NCBI RefSeq assembly: GCF_017776525.1
Contig: NZ_JACVEW010000004.1
Span: forward strand, 1 to 64,000
Source: Marinobacterium alkalitolerans
GTDB lineage: Bacteria; Pseudomonadota; Gammaproteobacteria; Pseudomonadales; Balneatricaceae
Length of the DNA: 64,000 nt
Reading direction: 5' to 3'
Shown here: positions 40,656 to 49,645 of the stretch, piece by piece
Position numbering within the stretch: the stretch's first letter is position 1
Layout: every line of letters starts with the position of its first letter
Position numbers and translations under genes: made by a program
Notes under the pieces: generated by a model
Seen by the model: the letters and a program-made list of their open reading frames with translations, nothing else
Database searches by the model: none
Told to the model about the DNA's origin: nothing

Positions 40656-41341
40656 AGAGCCGATAGCGGCGGCAACTCCCACTGCACAGGCTGCATGCCC
40701 TGCTGTTCGAGCCACTGGTTCGCCTTTGAAAAATGGCCACAGCCAAAGAATCCGCGGTGAGCCGACAACGGCGAGGGGTGCGGGGCTTTCAGGACGAGGT
40801 GCTTGTGCGTATCGATGCTGGCACCCTTTTTCTGTGCATAACTACCCCAGAGCATGAACACCACATGCTCACACTGCTCATTCACCAGCTCGATCACACG
40901 GTCCGTGAAGCGCTCCCAGCCCTTGCCCTGATGGGCATTGGCATTACTCTGCTCCACGGTCAGCACTGCGTTGAGCAACAACACCCCCTGCCAAGCCCAG
41001 CTTTCCAGATAACCATGATCGGCTGGTGCGATCCCCAGATCGCTCTGTAACTCCTTGTAAATATTCACCAGCGAGGGCGGCGTTTTGACACCGGGCTTCA
41101 CAGAGAAGCAGAGCCCATGTGCCTGACCGGGCTGATGATAGGGATCCTGACCGATCACCACTACCTTGACCTGATCCAGCGGCGTCGCCTCCAGCGCATG
41201 GAACCAGTTGGAGGAGTGTGGATAGATCACCTTGTGCGCAGCCTTCTCAGCCTGCAGAAACTGTTTCAGCGCCTGCATGTAGGGCTGATCGAACTCCGGC
41301 TGCAGCCAGGGCTGCCAGCTCGGTGCCTTGTCAAGAGCCAT
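40646..41341 (-). CDS. ung: Uracil-DNA glycosylase
   Basis: Family 1 enzyme of 231 residues that removes uracil from DNA. The water-activating motif is [18 protein letters not shown] (Asp66), and the C-terminal motif is [21 protein letters not shown] and [13 protein letters not shown] are also standard. It overlaps the end of the hydroxylase gene tail to tail and has the lysS terminator just upstream. Confidence 0.97.
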   Translation of the reverse strand: MALDKAPSWQPWLQPEFDQPYMQALKQFLQAEKAAHKVIYPHSSNWFHALEATPLDQVKVVVIGQDPYHQPGQAHGLCFSVKPGVKTPPSLVNIYKELQSDLGIAPADHGYLESWAWQGVLLLNAVLTVEQSNANAHQGKGWERFTDRVIELVNEQCEHVVFMLWGSYAQKKGASIDTHKHLVLKAPHPSPLSAHRGFFGCGHFSKANQWLEQQGMQPVQWELPPLSALQS

Positions 41342-41360
41342 AGATACTCTCCGTAAACAA

Positions 41361-41385
41361 ACAGGGCCACTCGAAGTGGCCCTGT
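41361..41385 (-). terminator. Terminator after lysS
   Basis: ACAGGGCCAC and GTGGCCCTGT form a 10-bp stem with a 5-base loop, 27 bases after the lysS stop. On the minus strand it is followed by TTGTTT. Confidence 0.85.
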
Positions 41386-41412
41386 GGATAACGCAATAGT
41401 CGCGGTCAGCGA

Positions 41413-42915
41413 TCAGCCACGCGGACGCATGGCCGGGAACAGCAGCACATCACGAATCGACGGTGAATCGGTAAACAGCATCACCAGACGATCAATGCCG
41501 ATACCTTCACCCGCGGTCGGCGGCAGGCCGTATTCCAGTGCCTGTACGTAGTCTTCATCAAAGTGCATCGCTTCGTCATCACCGGCGTCTTTCTCTTCCA
41601 CCTGCTTGCGGAAGCGCTCGGCCTGATCTTCAGCGTCGTTCAACTCCGAGAAGCCGTTGGCCAGCTCACGGCCGCCCACGAAGAATTCAAAGCGATCGGT
41701 CACATGCGGGTTGTGATCGCTGCGACGGGCCAGCGGGCTGACTTCAGTCGGATACTCGGTGATGAAGGTCGGCTGCTGCAGACGGTGCTCGACGGTTTTC
41801 TCGAAGATTTCGATCTGTACCTTGCCCAGACCCCAGCCGTCTTTCACGTCGATATCCATGCGTTCGGCGATCTGGCGTGCAGCGGTTTCGTCTGCCAGCG
41901 CTTCGGCGGTGATATCCGGGTTAAAGTGCAGGATGGAGTCGAATACGCTCATGCGGGTGAACGGCTTGCCCATGTCGTACTCGAAGGTTTCCAGCACTTC
42001 GCCTTCTTCGTTACGCACGGTGTTGGTGACAAGGGTTGTCCCCAGCACATCCTTGGCAACGGTGCGCAGCATGTCTTCGGTCAGGTCCATCAGGTCGTTG
42101 TAATCCGCATAGGCCTGATAGAACTCAATCATGGTGAATTCCGGGTTATGACGGGTCGAAAGCCCTTCATTACGGAAGTTGCGGTTGATCTCGAACACCC
42201 GCTCAAAGCCGCCCACGACCAGACGCTTCAGGTACAGCTCCGGCGCGATACGCAGGTACATGTCCAGATCAAGCGCGTTGTGATGGGTAATGAACGGACG
42301 TGCGGTCGCACCACCGGGAATCGGGTGCAACATCGGGGTTTCGGCTTCGATGAAGCGGCGATCGATCAGGTACTTGCGGATACCGGCCACGATCTTCGAG
42401 CGCATCTCGAACACCTTGCGCGACTGATCATTCATGATCAGGTCCACATAACGCTGACGGTAGCGCATCTCCATGTCCTGCAGGCCCTTGAACTTGTCCG
42501 GCAGCGGACGCAGGCTCTTGGTCAGCAGTTCAAACTCTTCCATGTCAACGTACAGGTCGCCCTTGCCGGACTTGTGCAGCTGGCCGCTGACGCCAATGAT
42601 GTCGCCCAGGTCCAGTGACTTGGCAAACGGACGCGCCGGCTTGTTGACGTAGAGCTGGATGCGGCCGCTCATGTCCTGCAGGACCATAAAGGCGCCACGG
42701 TTGAGCATGACGCGTCCGGCCACGGACACGCGAATGCCAGCTTCTGCCAGCTCTTCCTTGCTCTTGTCGCCATGCGCCTGCTGCAGGTCTTCGGCATAGC
42801 TGTCACGGCGGAAGGTGTTCGGGAAAGCATTGCCTTCCTCGCGCAGCGCAGCGAGTTTTTCGCGGCGCTCGGCGATCAGGCGGTTTTCATCTTGCTGCAC
42901 ACTGTTGTCTGACAT
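41413..42915 (-). CDS. lysS: Lysine-tRNA ligase, class II
   Basis: Charges tRNA-Lys. The 500-residue protein has the OB-fold anticodon domain ([22 protein letters not shown]) and class II motifs: RYVDLI (motif 1 region), [29 protein letters not shown] (motif 2) and the C-terminal [14 protein letters not shown] (motif 3). It follows prfB after 24 bases, the same pairing as in E. coli and Pseudomonas, with AAGGTAAC as ribosome site. Confidence 0.97.
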   Translation of the reverse strand: MSDNSVQQDENRLIAERREKLAALREEGNAFPNTFRRDSYAEDLQQAHGDKSKEELAEAGIRVSVAGRVMLNRGAFMVLQDMSGRIQLYVNKPARPFAKSLDLGDIIGVSGQLHKSGKGDLYVDMEEFELLTKSLRPLPDKFKGLQDMEMRYRQRYVDLIMNDQSRKVFEMRSKIVAGIRKYLIDRRFIEAETPMLHPIPGGATARPFITHHNALDLDMYLRIAPELYLKRLVVGGFERVFEINRNFRNEGLSTRHNPEFTMIEFYQAYADYNDLMDLTEDMLRTVAKDVLGTTLVTNTVRNEEGEVLETFEYDMGKPFTRMSVFDSILHFNPDITAEALADETAARQIAERMDIDVKDGWGLGKVQIEIFEKTVEHRLQQPTFITEYPTEVSPLARRSDHNPHVTDRFEFFVGGRELANGFSELNDAEDQAERFRKQVEEKDAGDDEAMHFDEDYVQALEYGLPPTAGEGIGIDRLVMLFTDSPSIRDVLLFPAMRPRG

Positions 42916-42939
42916 CGGGCGTTACCTTAAAACGAAAAC

Positions 42940-44034
42940 TTACAGGCCGGCCTTGAGGCTGGCTTCAATAAACTGGTCCAGATCACCGTCCAGTACGCGA
43001 TCACAGTTGGAGGTTTGCACGTTGGTGCGCAGATCCTTGATGCGCTGATCGTCCAGCACGTAGGAGCGGATCTGGCTGCCCCAGCCGATATCGGCCTTGG
43101 AGTCTTCCAGCTCCTGTGCGGCTTCGCGGCGCTTCATCATCTCCATCTCGTAGAGCTTTGCACGCAGCTGCTTCATACAGGTGTCACGGTTCTGGTGCTG
43201 GGAGCGTGCCGACTGGCTCTGTACCACGATACCGGAAGGCTCGTGCGTGATACGGACCGCCGATTCGGTTCGGTTTACGTGCTGACCACCAGCGCCGGAA
43301 GCGCGATACACGTCCACGCGCAGGTCGGCCGGGTTGATTTCGATATCCACGTTATCGTCGATTTCGGGGGAGACGAATACGGACGAGAACGAGGTGTGGC
43401 GACGGCCACCGGAGTCGAACGGTGATTTACGCACCAGACGGTGCACACCGGTTTCAGTCCGCAGCCAGCCAAAGGCATACTCGCCTTCAAAGCGGATGGT
43501 GGCCGACTTGATACCGGCAACTTCACCGTCGGATACCTCGATCAGCTCGGTCTTGAAGCCCTTGCTTTCACCCCAGCGCAGGTACATTCGCAGCAGCATA
43601 TTGGCCCAGTCCTGAGCTTCGGTACCGCCCGAACCCGCCTGAATATCCAGGTATGCGTTGTTCTCATCCGCTTCGCCGCAGAACATGCGACGGAATTCCA
43701 GCTGCTCCAGCATCTTTTTCAGCCGCTCAACATCGGCCTCAACCTCAGCCACGGTGTCTTCGTCGTTCTCTTCGACGGCCATCTCCAGCAGGTCGCCGGC
43801 ATCGCTGATACCGGTCTCCAGCTCGTCGATGGTTTTAACCACGTTCTCAAGCCCGGCGCGCTCCTTGCCCAACTGCTGGGCATTGTCCGGATCGTTCCAG
43901 ACATTGGGATCTTCAAGCTCGCGTTCCACCTCTTCCAGGCGCTCACGCTTGCCGTCGTAATCAAGGTAGGTGCGCAGCGCCAGGGTACGCTCGCTGAACT
44001 CTTTCAGACTGTTGAGAATCGGGTTGATTTCCAT
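42940..44034 (-). CDS. prfB: Peptide chain release factor 2, no programmed frameshift
   Basis: Class I release factor for UGA and UAA stop codons, 364 residues. GGQ is present in [19 protein letters not shown], and the stop-recognition region around [15 protein letters not shown] includes the SPF tripeptide. Unlike E. coli and most bacteria, the gene is one uninterrupted frame: at the site where E. coli has CTT-TGA-C, this gene reads CTT-GAT-TAC (43965-43960 and onward), and the upstream internal Shine-Dalgarno-like AGGGGG is absent. Autoregulation by frameshifting is therefore lost. The start region lacks a clear ribosome site. Confidence 0.96.
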   Translation of the reverse strand: MEINPILNSLKEFSERTLALRTYLDYDGKRERLEEVERELEDPNVWNDPDNAQQLGKERAGLENVVKTIDELETGISDAGDLLEMAVEENDEDTVAEVEADVERLKKMLEQLEFRRMFCGEADENNAYLDIQAGSGGTEAQDWANMLLRMYLRWGESKGFKTELIEVSDGEVAGIKSATIRFEGEYAFGWLRTETGVHRLVRKSPFDSGGRRHTSFSSVFVSPEIDDNVDIEINPADLRVDVYRASGAGGQHVNRTESAVRITHEPSGIVVQSQSARSQHQNRDTCMKQLRAKLYEMEMMKRREAAQELEDSKADIGWGSQIRSYVLDDQRIKDLRTNVQTSNCDRVLDGDLDQFIEASLKAGL

Positions 44035-44178
44035 CGTGGTACTTGGACACTCGTTGGCTAGGAAAAAGAGGAGTATCTTAACTGATCAGGCGCAGTGTTT
44101 GAATGACTGTGCCGACTGTCTGCGGTTCGACTTGCCATTCTCAGCGGGTAGAATGCGGCAATAAATCAGGAGTTGCTT

Positions 44179-45633
44179 ATGAAAAGGATGCGTGGAAGAC
44201 GATGGCTGGCCGCCCTCCCGACGGGACTGGTGGCATCTCCGGTCGTGGCGGCAGAGACAGCCACCCGGATCCTGGACCTGACCCAAAACGTCTACGCGTA
44301 TCTGGCCCTGATGATTTTCGTACTGGGCTACATCTGCGTGGTGCTGGAAGAGCGCCTGGAGCTGCGCAAGTCCAAACCCGTGATTGTGGCCGCCGGGCTG
44401 GTCTGGATTCTGGTGGCCCTGGCCTATCGACAACAGGGCGACATGCATACGGCGGGGATAGAACTCCAGCGCTACATCCTCGACTACGCCGAGCTTTTCC
44501 TGTTTCTAATCGCGGCCATGACCTACGTGAACATGCTGGAGGAGCGGCGCGTATTTGCTGCGCTGCGAACCTGGCTGGTCACGCGCGAATTCTCCCTGCG
44601 CCAGATCTACTGGGTCACCGGACTACTTACCTTCATACTGTCCCCCATCGCCGATAACCTCTCAACCGCGCTGTTGATGGGGGCCGTGGTGCTGGCGGTA
44701 GGCAACCACCACTACCGCTTTATCTCCGTCGGCTGTGTCAACGTGGTGGTGGCCGCCAATGCAGGCGGCGCTTTCAGCCCTTTCGGTGATATTACAACGC
44801 TGATGGTATGGCAACAGGAAAAGGTCGCCTTCCCCGAATTCGGCCTGCTTCTGTTGCCCTCTTTGGTCAACTGGCTGGTGCCCGCACTTATCATGTCGAC
44901 CGTCGTTGAGCCCTCTCAGCCCGGTGGCGAGCGCCGCCATCAGCGCATGAAAAAGGGCGGTGTCACCATCATGCTGATGTTTATCGCAACCATTGCCCTG
45001 TCGGTTCTGGTTCACAGCCTGCTTCATCTGCCGCCGGTACTGGGCATGATGACCGGTCTGGGCGCACTGAAGATGTACGGCTACTTCCTGAGCCAGCACG
45101 ACCCGATTTACCGCGAACAGGGGCATATCACTCACCACCATGCGGACAACAGCAGCACACAGAGCATGCTGCGGGGCGACCATACCGGTGTCATCCGCCG
45201 CTTTGACATTTTCAAGGTCGTAGAGCGTGAGTCCTGGGACACCCTGATGTTTTTCTACGGTGTTGTGCTCTGTGTCGGCGGGCTTGCCACACTCGGCTAC
45301 CTGAGCAACCTGTCCACGCTCCTGTACGGCAGCCTCGGGGTGACGCTGGCCAACAGCCTGATCGGCCTGATGTCGGCACTGGTGGACAACATTCCGATCA
45401 TGGTCGCCGTACTGGGCATGGACCCCGGCATGACGCTGCCCCAGTGGCTGCTGGCGACCCTCACGGTCGGCACGGGCGGCTCCCTGCTGTCGATCGGCTC
45501 CGCTGCCGGCGTTGCGCTCATGGGGCAGGCGCGGGGAACCTATACCTTCTTCAGCCATCTCAGATGGAGCTGGGCCATTTTGCTGGGTTACAGCGCCAGC
45601 ATTCTCTGTCACCTCTGGTTAAATGGACATTGA
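44179..45633 (+). CDS. nhaD: NhaD-type sodium/proton antiporter
   Basis: Inner-membrane antiporter of 484 residues, common in marine and halophilic bacteria. It begins with a signal-like segment (LPTGLVASPVVAAE) and has about a dozen membrane segments. SPIADNLSTALLMGAVVLAVG and NAGGAFSPFGDITTLMVW in the first half, and SALVDNIPIMVAVLGM in the second, are the inverted ion-transport motifs. The start is the ATG at 44179, with AGGAG 6 bases upstream. A cytochrome b561 gene follows after 2 bases. Confidence 0.93.
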   Translation: MKRMRGRRWLAALPTGLVASPVVAAETATRILDLTQNVYAYLALMIFVLGYICVVLEERLELRKSKPVIVAAGLVWILVALAYRQQGDMHTAGIELQRYILDYAELFLFLIAAMTYVNMLEERRVFAALRTWLVTREFSLRQIYWVTGLLTFILSPIADNLSTALLMGAVVLAVGNHHYRFISVGCVNVVVAANAGGAFSPFGDITTLMVWQQEKVAFPEFGLLLLPSLVNWLVPALIMSTVVEPSQPGGERRHQRMKKGGVTIMLMFIATIALSVLVHSLLHLPPVLGMMTGLGALKMYGYFLSQHDPIYREQGHITHHHADNSSTQSMLRGDHTGVIRRFDIFKVVERESWDTLMFFYGVVLCVGGLATLGYLSNLSTLLYGSLGVTLANSLIGLMSALVDNIPIMVAVLGMDPGMTLPQWLLATLTVGTGGSLLSIGSAAGVALMGQARGTYTFFSHLRWSWAILLGYSASILCHLWLNGH

Positions 45634-45635
45634 TC

Positions 45636-46313
45636 ATGACACATCAACCTGACACAACCCTGCCAACCCCCGTCTGGGACCTGTTTGTGCGCCTGTTCCA
45701 CTGGCTGCTGGCAGCGAGCATCCTGTTTGCCTGGTGGAGTGGCGAACAGGGCGGCAACTGGATGACCTGGCACATGCGTGCCGGCTATACCGTTCTTGGA
45801 CTGATTCTGTTTCGGCTTGGCTGGGGGCTTGTGGGCACTCACTATGCCCGTTTCAAAGAATTCATCCGCGGCCCCAAACAGACGCTTGGCTATGGCATGA
45901 AGATGCTGCGTCGTGAAGAGCATCAGCATGCCGGACACAACCCTCTGGGTGGCTGGATGGTACTGGTACTGCTGCTGTTGAGCGCCGCTCAGGCCGGTAC
46001 AGGTCTTTTTGCCAATGATGAAATTTTCACCGAAGGGCCGCTGGTCCACCTGGTGAGTTATGACCTGAGTGTGGAAATCACGCGCTGGCACAAGCTGATT
46101 TTCGATGGTCTGCTGATCGCCATCGGGCTTCACCTGCTGGGCGTGATCTGGCACCAGCGTCTGCGCGGTGAAAAGCTCATACAGGCGATGCTGCACGGCC
46201 GCAAGCCGCTGCCCGAAGGTACTACCGGTGCGGGCCCTACGCCCTGGGTGCGGGGTCTGTTGCTGGCACTGGGCTCAGCAGCGCTGATTTGGGCACTGGT
46301 GAACCTGCTGTAG
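45636..46313 (+). CDS. Cytochrome b561 family protein
   Basis: A 225-residue membrane di-haem cytochrome of the bacterial b561/Ni-hydrogenase b-subunit type. Four or five membrane helices carry candidate haem histidines in LFHWLLAAS, WHMRAGYTVLG, LVHLVSY, RWHKLIFDGLL and GLHLLGVIWHQ. It starts 2 bases after the nhaD stop, so the two are likely co-transcribed. The cytochrome c-prime gene converges on it; b561 and c-type cytochromes are often paired in electron transfer. Confidence 0.9.
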   Translation: MTHQPDTTLPTPVWDLFVRLFHWLLAASILFAWWSGEQGGNWMTWHMRAGYTVLGLILFRLGWGLVGTHYARFKEFIRGPKQTLGYGMKMLRREEHQHAGHNPLGGWMVLVLLLLSAAQAGTGLFANDEIFTEGPLVHLVSYDLSVEITRWHKLIFDGLLIAIGLHLLGVIWHQRLRGEKLIQAMLHGRKPLPEGTTGAGPTPWVRGLLLALGSAALIWALVNLL

Positions 46314-46322
46314 CTGACATGA

Positions 46323-46347
46323 AAAAGGGCGCTCAATGCGCCCTTTT
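46323..46347. terminator. Bidirectional terminator between cytochrome genes
   Basis: AAAAGGGCGC and GCGCCCTTTT form a 10-bp stem with a 5-base loop, ending both the cytochrome b561 gene and the convergent cytochrome c-prime gene. Confidence 0.9.
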
Positions 46348-46381
46348 CGTTTATGGATCCGACTGTGAACTGAAGCCCTGA

Positions 46382-46825
46382 TCAGTCCTTGAAGTTGTCG
46401 TGGCAGCCCTTGCAGGTTTTGCCGACTTCACCAAAGGCCGGGCGAATCTGATCCATATCACCACTGGCAGCAACTTCAGCCAGCTTGGCGGTATTCTCGG
46501 CCAGCATGTTCATGCCGCCTTCAAACTTGTCCCAGTTCTCTTCGATGGCGGGCAGCGCATCTGTATCACCGCTGTAGGAGCCTTCGATGAAACCTTCTTT
46601 CGGCAGCTGACTCAGCTGAGCCACGATTTCGGCACGGCGCGCGAAGTCTTCGGCATCGTAATCCATCTTGCCTTTGACCATCGCCCCCATGGTGCCAAAG
46701 TGCCATTTAATGGCGCTGAACACGCCCTGGCGGTAGTCAATTGCGTCTTCCGGCTTGGTCGCCATGGCAGCGGTGCTTGCCACAGCCAGTACGCCAGCCA
46801 ATCCCATTGCAGCAATCTTGTTCAT
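46382..46825 (-). CDS. Cytochrome c-prime
   Basis: Periplasmic haem protein of 147 residues. A signal peptide cleaved after AMA is followed by a four-helix bundle. The haem motif CKGCH lies near the C-terminus (TCKGCHDNFKD), which is typical of class II c-type cytochromes. YRQGVFSAIKWHFGTMGAMVKGK with the conserved Met/Lys is also characteristic. These proteins bind NO and may protect against it. The start MNKIAAMGL has AAGGGA upstream. Confidence 0.93.
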   Translation of the reverse strand: MNKIAAMGLAGVLAVASTAAMATKPEDAIDYRQGVFSAIKWHFGTMGAMVKGKMDYDAEDFARRAEIVAQLSQLPKEGFIEGSYSGDTDALPAIEENWDKFEGGMNMLAENTAKLAEVAASGDMDQIRPAFGEVGKTCKGCHDNFKD

Positions 46826-46933
46826 AACAGTTCCCTTTTGATTGTCTGAGTCAGGACTCAATATTAGACATAACTAATCGAGCAATTCAATGATGCACGC
46901 AGTTGGCCCGCAAACACAACCTGAATCAGTATA

Positions 46934-48211
46934 ATGCCGGCTCAACCCAGCCTTGAGGCAGCAGGCCCGATGATTAGTTCCATGCCCCTTTTGTTACGAC
47001 TGATGCTTCCATTCGCGCTCGGCTACTGGCTGTCCTACGTGTTTCGCGTTATCAATGCAGTGGTGGCCCCCGCCATTATGGACAGCCTGCATCTGGACGC
47101 CTCCACGCTGGGGTTCATCTCAAGTGCGTACTTTCTCACCTTTGCGGCCTGCCAGATCCCGCTGGGTATTCTGCTGGACCGCTACCAGACCCGCACCATC
47201 GCTTCGGTACTGCTGTGCATTGCCGCCGCCGGCAGCCTGCTGTTTGCAGTGGCCGAATCAGCACTGACACTCTGGCTGGGGCGGGGGCTGATCGGCATCG
47301 GGGTGTCTGCCTGTTTGATGGCGGCGTTCAAGGCCTACACCAGCTGGCTCAAGGCCGAGCAGCTTCCGATGATTAACGGCCTGCAACTCACATTTGGCGG
47401 TCTGGGTGCCCTGAGCGCGACCCTGCCTGTCGAGTGGGCGCTGGCCTGGACCGACTGGCGGACACTGTTTATCGGGCTGGCACTGCTCTGCCTGGCCGTT
47501 GCACTGCTGACCCGTGTGCTGATCCCCTGCACAGAGAGTCCAGGGGGACATCAGAGCCTGAAGGAGGATTTGCGCCAGGTGGGGCAGGTATTGAGGACAC
47601 CCGCTTTCTATCAGCTGGCTCCGGCCAGCATGGTGTCTCAGTCGCTGTTCATTGCCACCCAGTCGCTGTGGGCCGGCGAATGGCTGCGGCATGTGAGCGG
47701 ACTTTCCGCCAGTGCGGCGGCAGACATGCTGATGATCTCCGCAGCCAGCATGGTGGCCGGCTTTCTGACACTGGGCACTCTGGCAAGCCGGTTGCAACGG
47801 CTGGGAATGAAAACCACAGAGGTCAGCTTTGCCGGCATGGCCGTTTTTCTGGCGGCACTGATCTGGATTCAGTACCAGCCCGAAGAGGCGCCTGTGGTGG
47901 CCTGGGCCCTGTTCGGCTTCTTCGGTACCTCCGGGACCCTGATGTTTGCAGGGCTGGGGCAGGCATTTCCCAAGGCGATCAGTGGCCGGGTGACCACCAC
48001 GCTGAATCTGGGCATTTTTCTGGGGGCCTTTGTCATGCAGTGGGGCATGGGGGCCATCATCGAGCTCTGGGGGGCTGGCGATGACGGGCGTTACCCCACC
48101 GAAGCCTACCGCACGGCACTGGCGGTGGGCTCCTGTATCCAGGCGTCAAGCCTGTGCTGGTATGTGCTGTGCCGACGCCGGGCTCAGCTGTCGAATGCGG
48201 CCAGTACCTGA
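46934..48211 (+). CDS. Major facilitator superfamily transporter
   Basis: A 425-residue MFS permease with about 12 membrane segments. LGILLDRYQTRTIASVLLC is the loop 2-3 motif, and LWLGRGLIGIGVSACLMAAFKA resembles the nitrate/sugar phosphate type. The substrate cannot be told. An ATG 12 codons downstream (MISSMPLLLR) is an alternative start. The last 28 bases overlap the convergent flavodoxin gene. Confidence 0.87.
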   Translation: MPAQPSLEAAGPMISSMPLLLRLMLPFALGYWLSYVFRVINAVVAPAIMDSLHLDASTLGFISSAYFLTFAACQIPLGILLDRYQTRTIASVLLCIAAAGSLLFAVAESALTLWLGRGLIGIGVSACLMAAFKAYTSWLKAEQLPMINGLQLTFGGLGALSATLPVEWALAWTDWRTLFIGLALLCLAVALLTRVLIPCTESPGGHQSLKEDLRQVGQVLRTPAFYQLAPASMVSQSLFIATQSLWAGEWLRHVSGLSASAAADMLMISAASMVAGFLTLGTLASRLQRLGMKTTEVSFAGMAVFLAALIWIQYQPEEAPVVAWALFGFFGTSGTLMFAGLGQAFPKAISGRVTTTLNLGIFLGAFVMQWGMGAIIELWGAGDDGRYPTEAYRTALAVGSCIQASSLCWYVLCRRRAQLSNAAST

Positions 48212-48699
48212 GGCCACCACTGCTGCAGGCGAGCCTCCGTCTCGCTGCGCTGCCCGTCCTCGTCCAGCGCCAGTCCGACAAAGTGCTGCCCGTCAGGCGT
48301 CAACGCCTTGGAGGCGTCAAAATCATAGCCATCGGTTGACCAGGGCACGACCACTTCTCCGCCGGCGGACACGACCTGATCGTGCAATGCCCCCATGGCA
48401 TCCAGGAACCACTCGCCATAACCGAGCTGGTCACCCAAACCAAACAGAGCAACCCTCCTGGCTTGAAAATCGATCTGGCTGAACGCCTGCCAGTGCTCGT
48501 CCCAGTCTTCCTGCAGCTCACCAAAGTCCCAGGTCGGAATGCCCAGAATCAGGGTGTCGTAGTCCTGCATACGCGCAACGCCCTCGGCGGCGATATCATG
48601 CAAACGGACTCGGTCCGGGGCCATGGCCGCTATCTGCTGTGCAACCTCTTCAGTGTTTCCAGTAGTACTGGCGTAAAAGAGACCGATCTGACCCGGCAT
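48184..48699 (-). CDS. Flavodoxin, long-chain type
   Basis: FMN protein of 171 residues that carries electrons at low potential. The phosphate loop is FYASTTGNTEEVAQQI; the FMN-contacting loops are ILGIPTWDFGELQEDW and LFGLGDQLGYGEWFLDAMG. The family start MPGQIGLFYAST has GAGG upstream. It overlaps the end of the MFS gene tail to tail by 28 bases. Confidence 0.93.
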   Translation of the reverse strand: MPGQIGLFYASTTGNTEEVAQQIAAMAPDRVRLHDIAAEGVARMQDYDTLILGIPTWDFGELQEDWDEHWQAFSQIDFQARRVALFGLGDQLGYGEWFLDAMGALHDQVVSAGGEVVVPWSTDGYDFDASKALTPDGQHFVGLALDEDGQRSETEARLQQWWPQVLAAFDS

Positions 48700-48724
48700 G
48701 CGTTTTCCTCTTCGTGCAAATAAA

Positions 48725-48745
48725 AAGCAGCCCAATGGGCTGCTT
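48725..48745 (-). terminator. Terminator after the phasin-like gene
   Basis: AAGCAGCCC and GGGCTGCTT form a 9-bp stem with a 3-base loop. On the minus strand it is followed by TTTAT, 28 bases after the phasin-like stop codon. It also lies just before the flavodoxin start, so that gene must have its own promoter. Confidence 0.82.
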
Positions 48746-48773
48746 AGTGTCTGTATCCAAGCGAGAGGCTACT

Positions 48774-49103
48774 TTACTTTTTGCCGGTCACTGCCTCAAC
48801 CGAATCCTGTGCCAGCTGCTGCATGGCCTGCTGAGCGGCGGTCAACGCCTTCAGGTTCTGCTCATTGGCGGCGCGCAGGGTCTGTTCCAGTTCCTTGGCG
48901 TAGGCTTGCTGAAGTTCAAGCATGTCATTGGGGCTTTTGCACTTCTGCAACTCGCTGGTTTGTTGCATGGTGGCCTCGATGCAGGCCTTGGTGCACTCCA
49001 TCTGCTGACGCGTCAGTTCCTCGAGCATCTTGGTCTGGATATTCACCAGTTCACGAAATGGTGCCATCGATTCTGTCATCTGTTTGGTCATGTCCTGGAA
49101 CAT
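48774..49103 (-). CDS. Phasin-like protein
   Basis: Small helical protein of 109 residues. It begins MFQDMTKQMTESMAPFRELV and is amphipathic throughout, with Gln/Ala-rich helices (LTAAQQAMQQLAQDSVEAV), as in phasin_2-type proteins that coat polyhydroxyalkanoate granules. No polymer synthase gene is in the window, so the link to granules is by family only. A strong GGGGGG ribosome site lies 7 bases before the chosen start. Confidence 0.75.
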   Translation of the reverse strand: MFQDMTKQMTESMAPFRELVNIQTKMLEELTRQQMECTKACIEATMQQTSELQKCKSPNDMLELQQAYAKELEQTLRAANEQNLKALTAAQQAMQQLAQDSVEAVTGKK

Positions 49104-49227
49104 TGTCAGCCCCCCTTGGCTATTGTTGTTCAATACTCTCAATTAACCATTGTAGGCTAAAAGCCGCAAGCAGATTTCGTTAAACTAAAGCATTAGACAG
49201 GCCGAATACCCACAGGAGGTTTTGATC

Positions 49228-49626
49228 ATGCGCATGTTACATACCATGTACCGTGTTTCCGACTTGGAAAAGTCGCTGGCGTTTTACACTGAAGTGCTGG
49301 GTATGCGTCTGTTGCGGCGCAAGGATTACCCCGAAGGCAAATTCACGCTTGCCTTTGTGGGCTATGGTGACGAGAGCGAAAACACCGTGCTGGAGCTGAC
49401 CCATAACTGGGATACCAGCGGCTACGATCTGGGCAACGGCTATGGCCATATCGCCATCGAAGTCGATGATGTGTATCAGGCCTGTGAAGATATCAAGGCC
49501 CGCGGTGGAGAAGTCGTACGTGAAGCCGGCCCAATGAAGAACAGCACATCAGGCACCATCCTGGCATTTGTGAAAGACCCGGACGGCTACCTGATCGAAC
49601 TGCTCAGCCCTAACCGCAAGGACTGA
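49228..49626 (+). CDS. gloA: Lactoylglutathione lyase (glyoxalase I)
   Basis: Converts the hemithioacetal of methylglyoxal and glutathione to lactoylglutathione. The 132-residue protein has the four metal ligands His5, Glu56, His74 and Glu124 ([37 protein letters not shown]). The metal is probably nickel, as in short bacterial forms. AGGAGG lies 7 bases before the ATG at 49228. Confidence 0.97.
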   Translation: MRMLHTMYRVSDLEKSLAFYTEVLGMRLLRRKDYPEGKFTLAFVGYGDESENTVLELTHNWDTSGYDLGNGYGHIAIEVDDVYQACEDIKARGGEVVREAGPMKNSTSGTILAFVKDPDGYLIELLSPNRKD

Positions 49627-49645
49627 GCCGCAGACGGTTCCGGGG

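Noticed and set aside
43960-43965. Programmed frameshift in prfB
   Set aside because: The expected in-frame TGA is absent and the whole protein is encoded in one frame, so no frameshift is needed.
44662-45612. A 316-codon open frame opposite nhaD
   Set aside because: Antisense of a clear membrane antiporter; Gln/His-rich sequence without family features.
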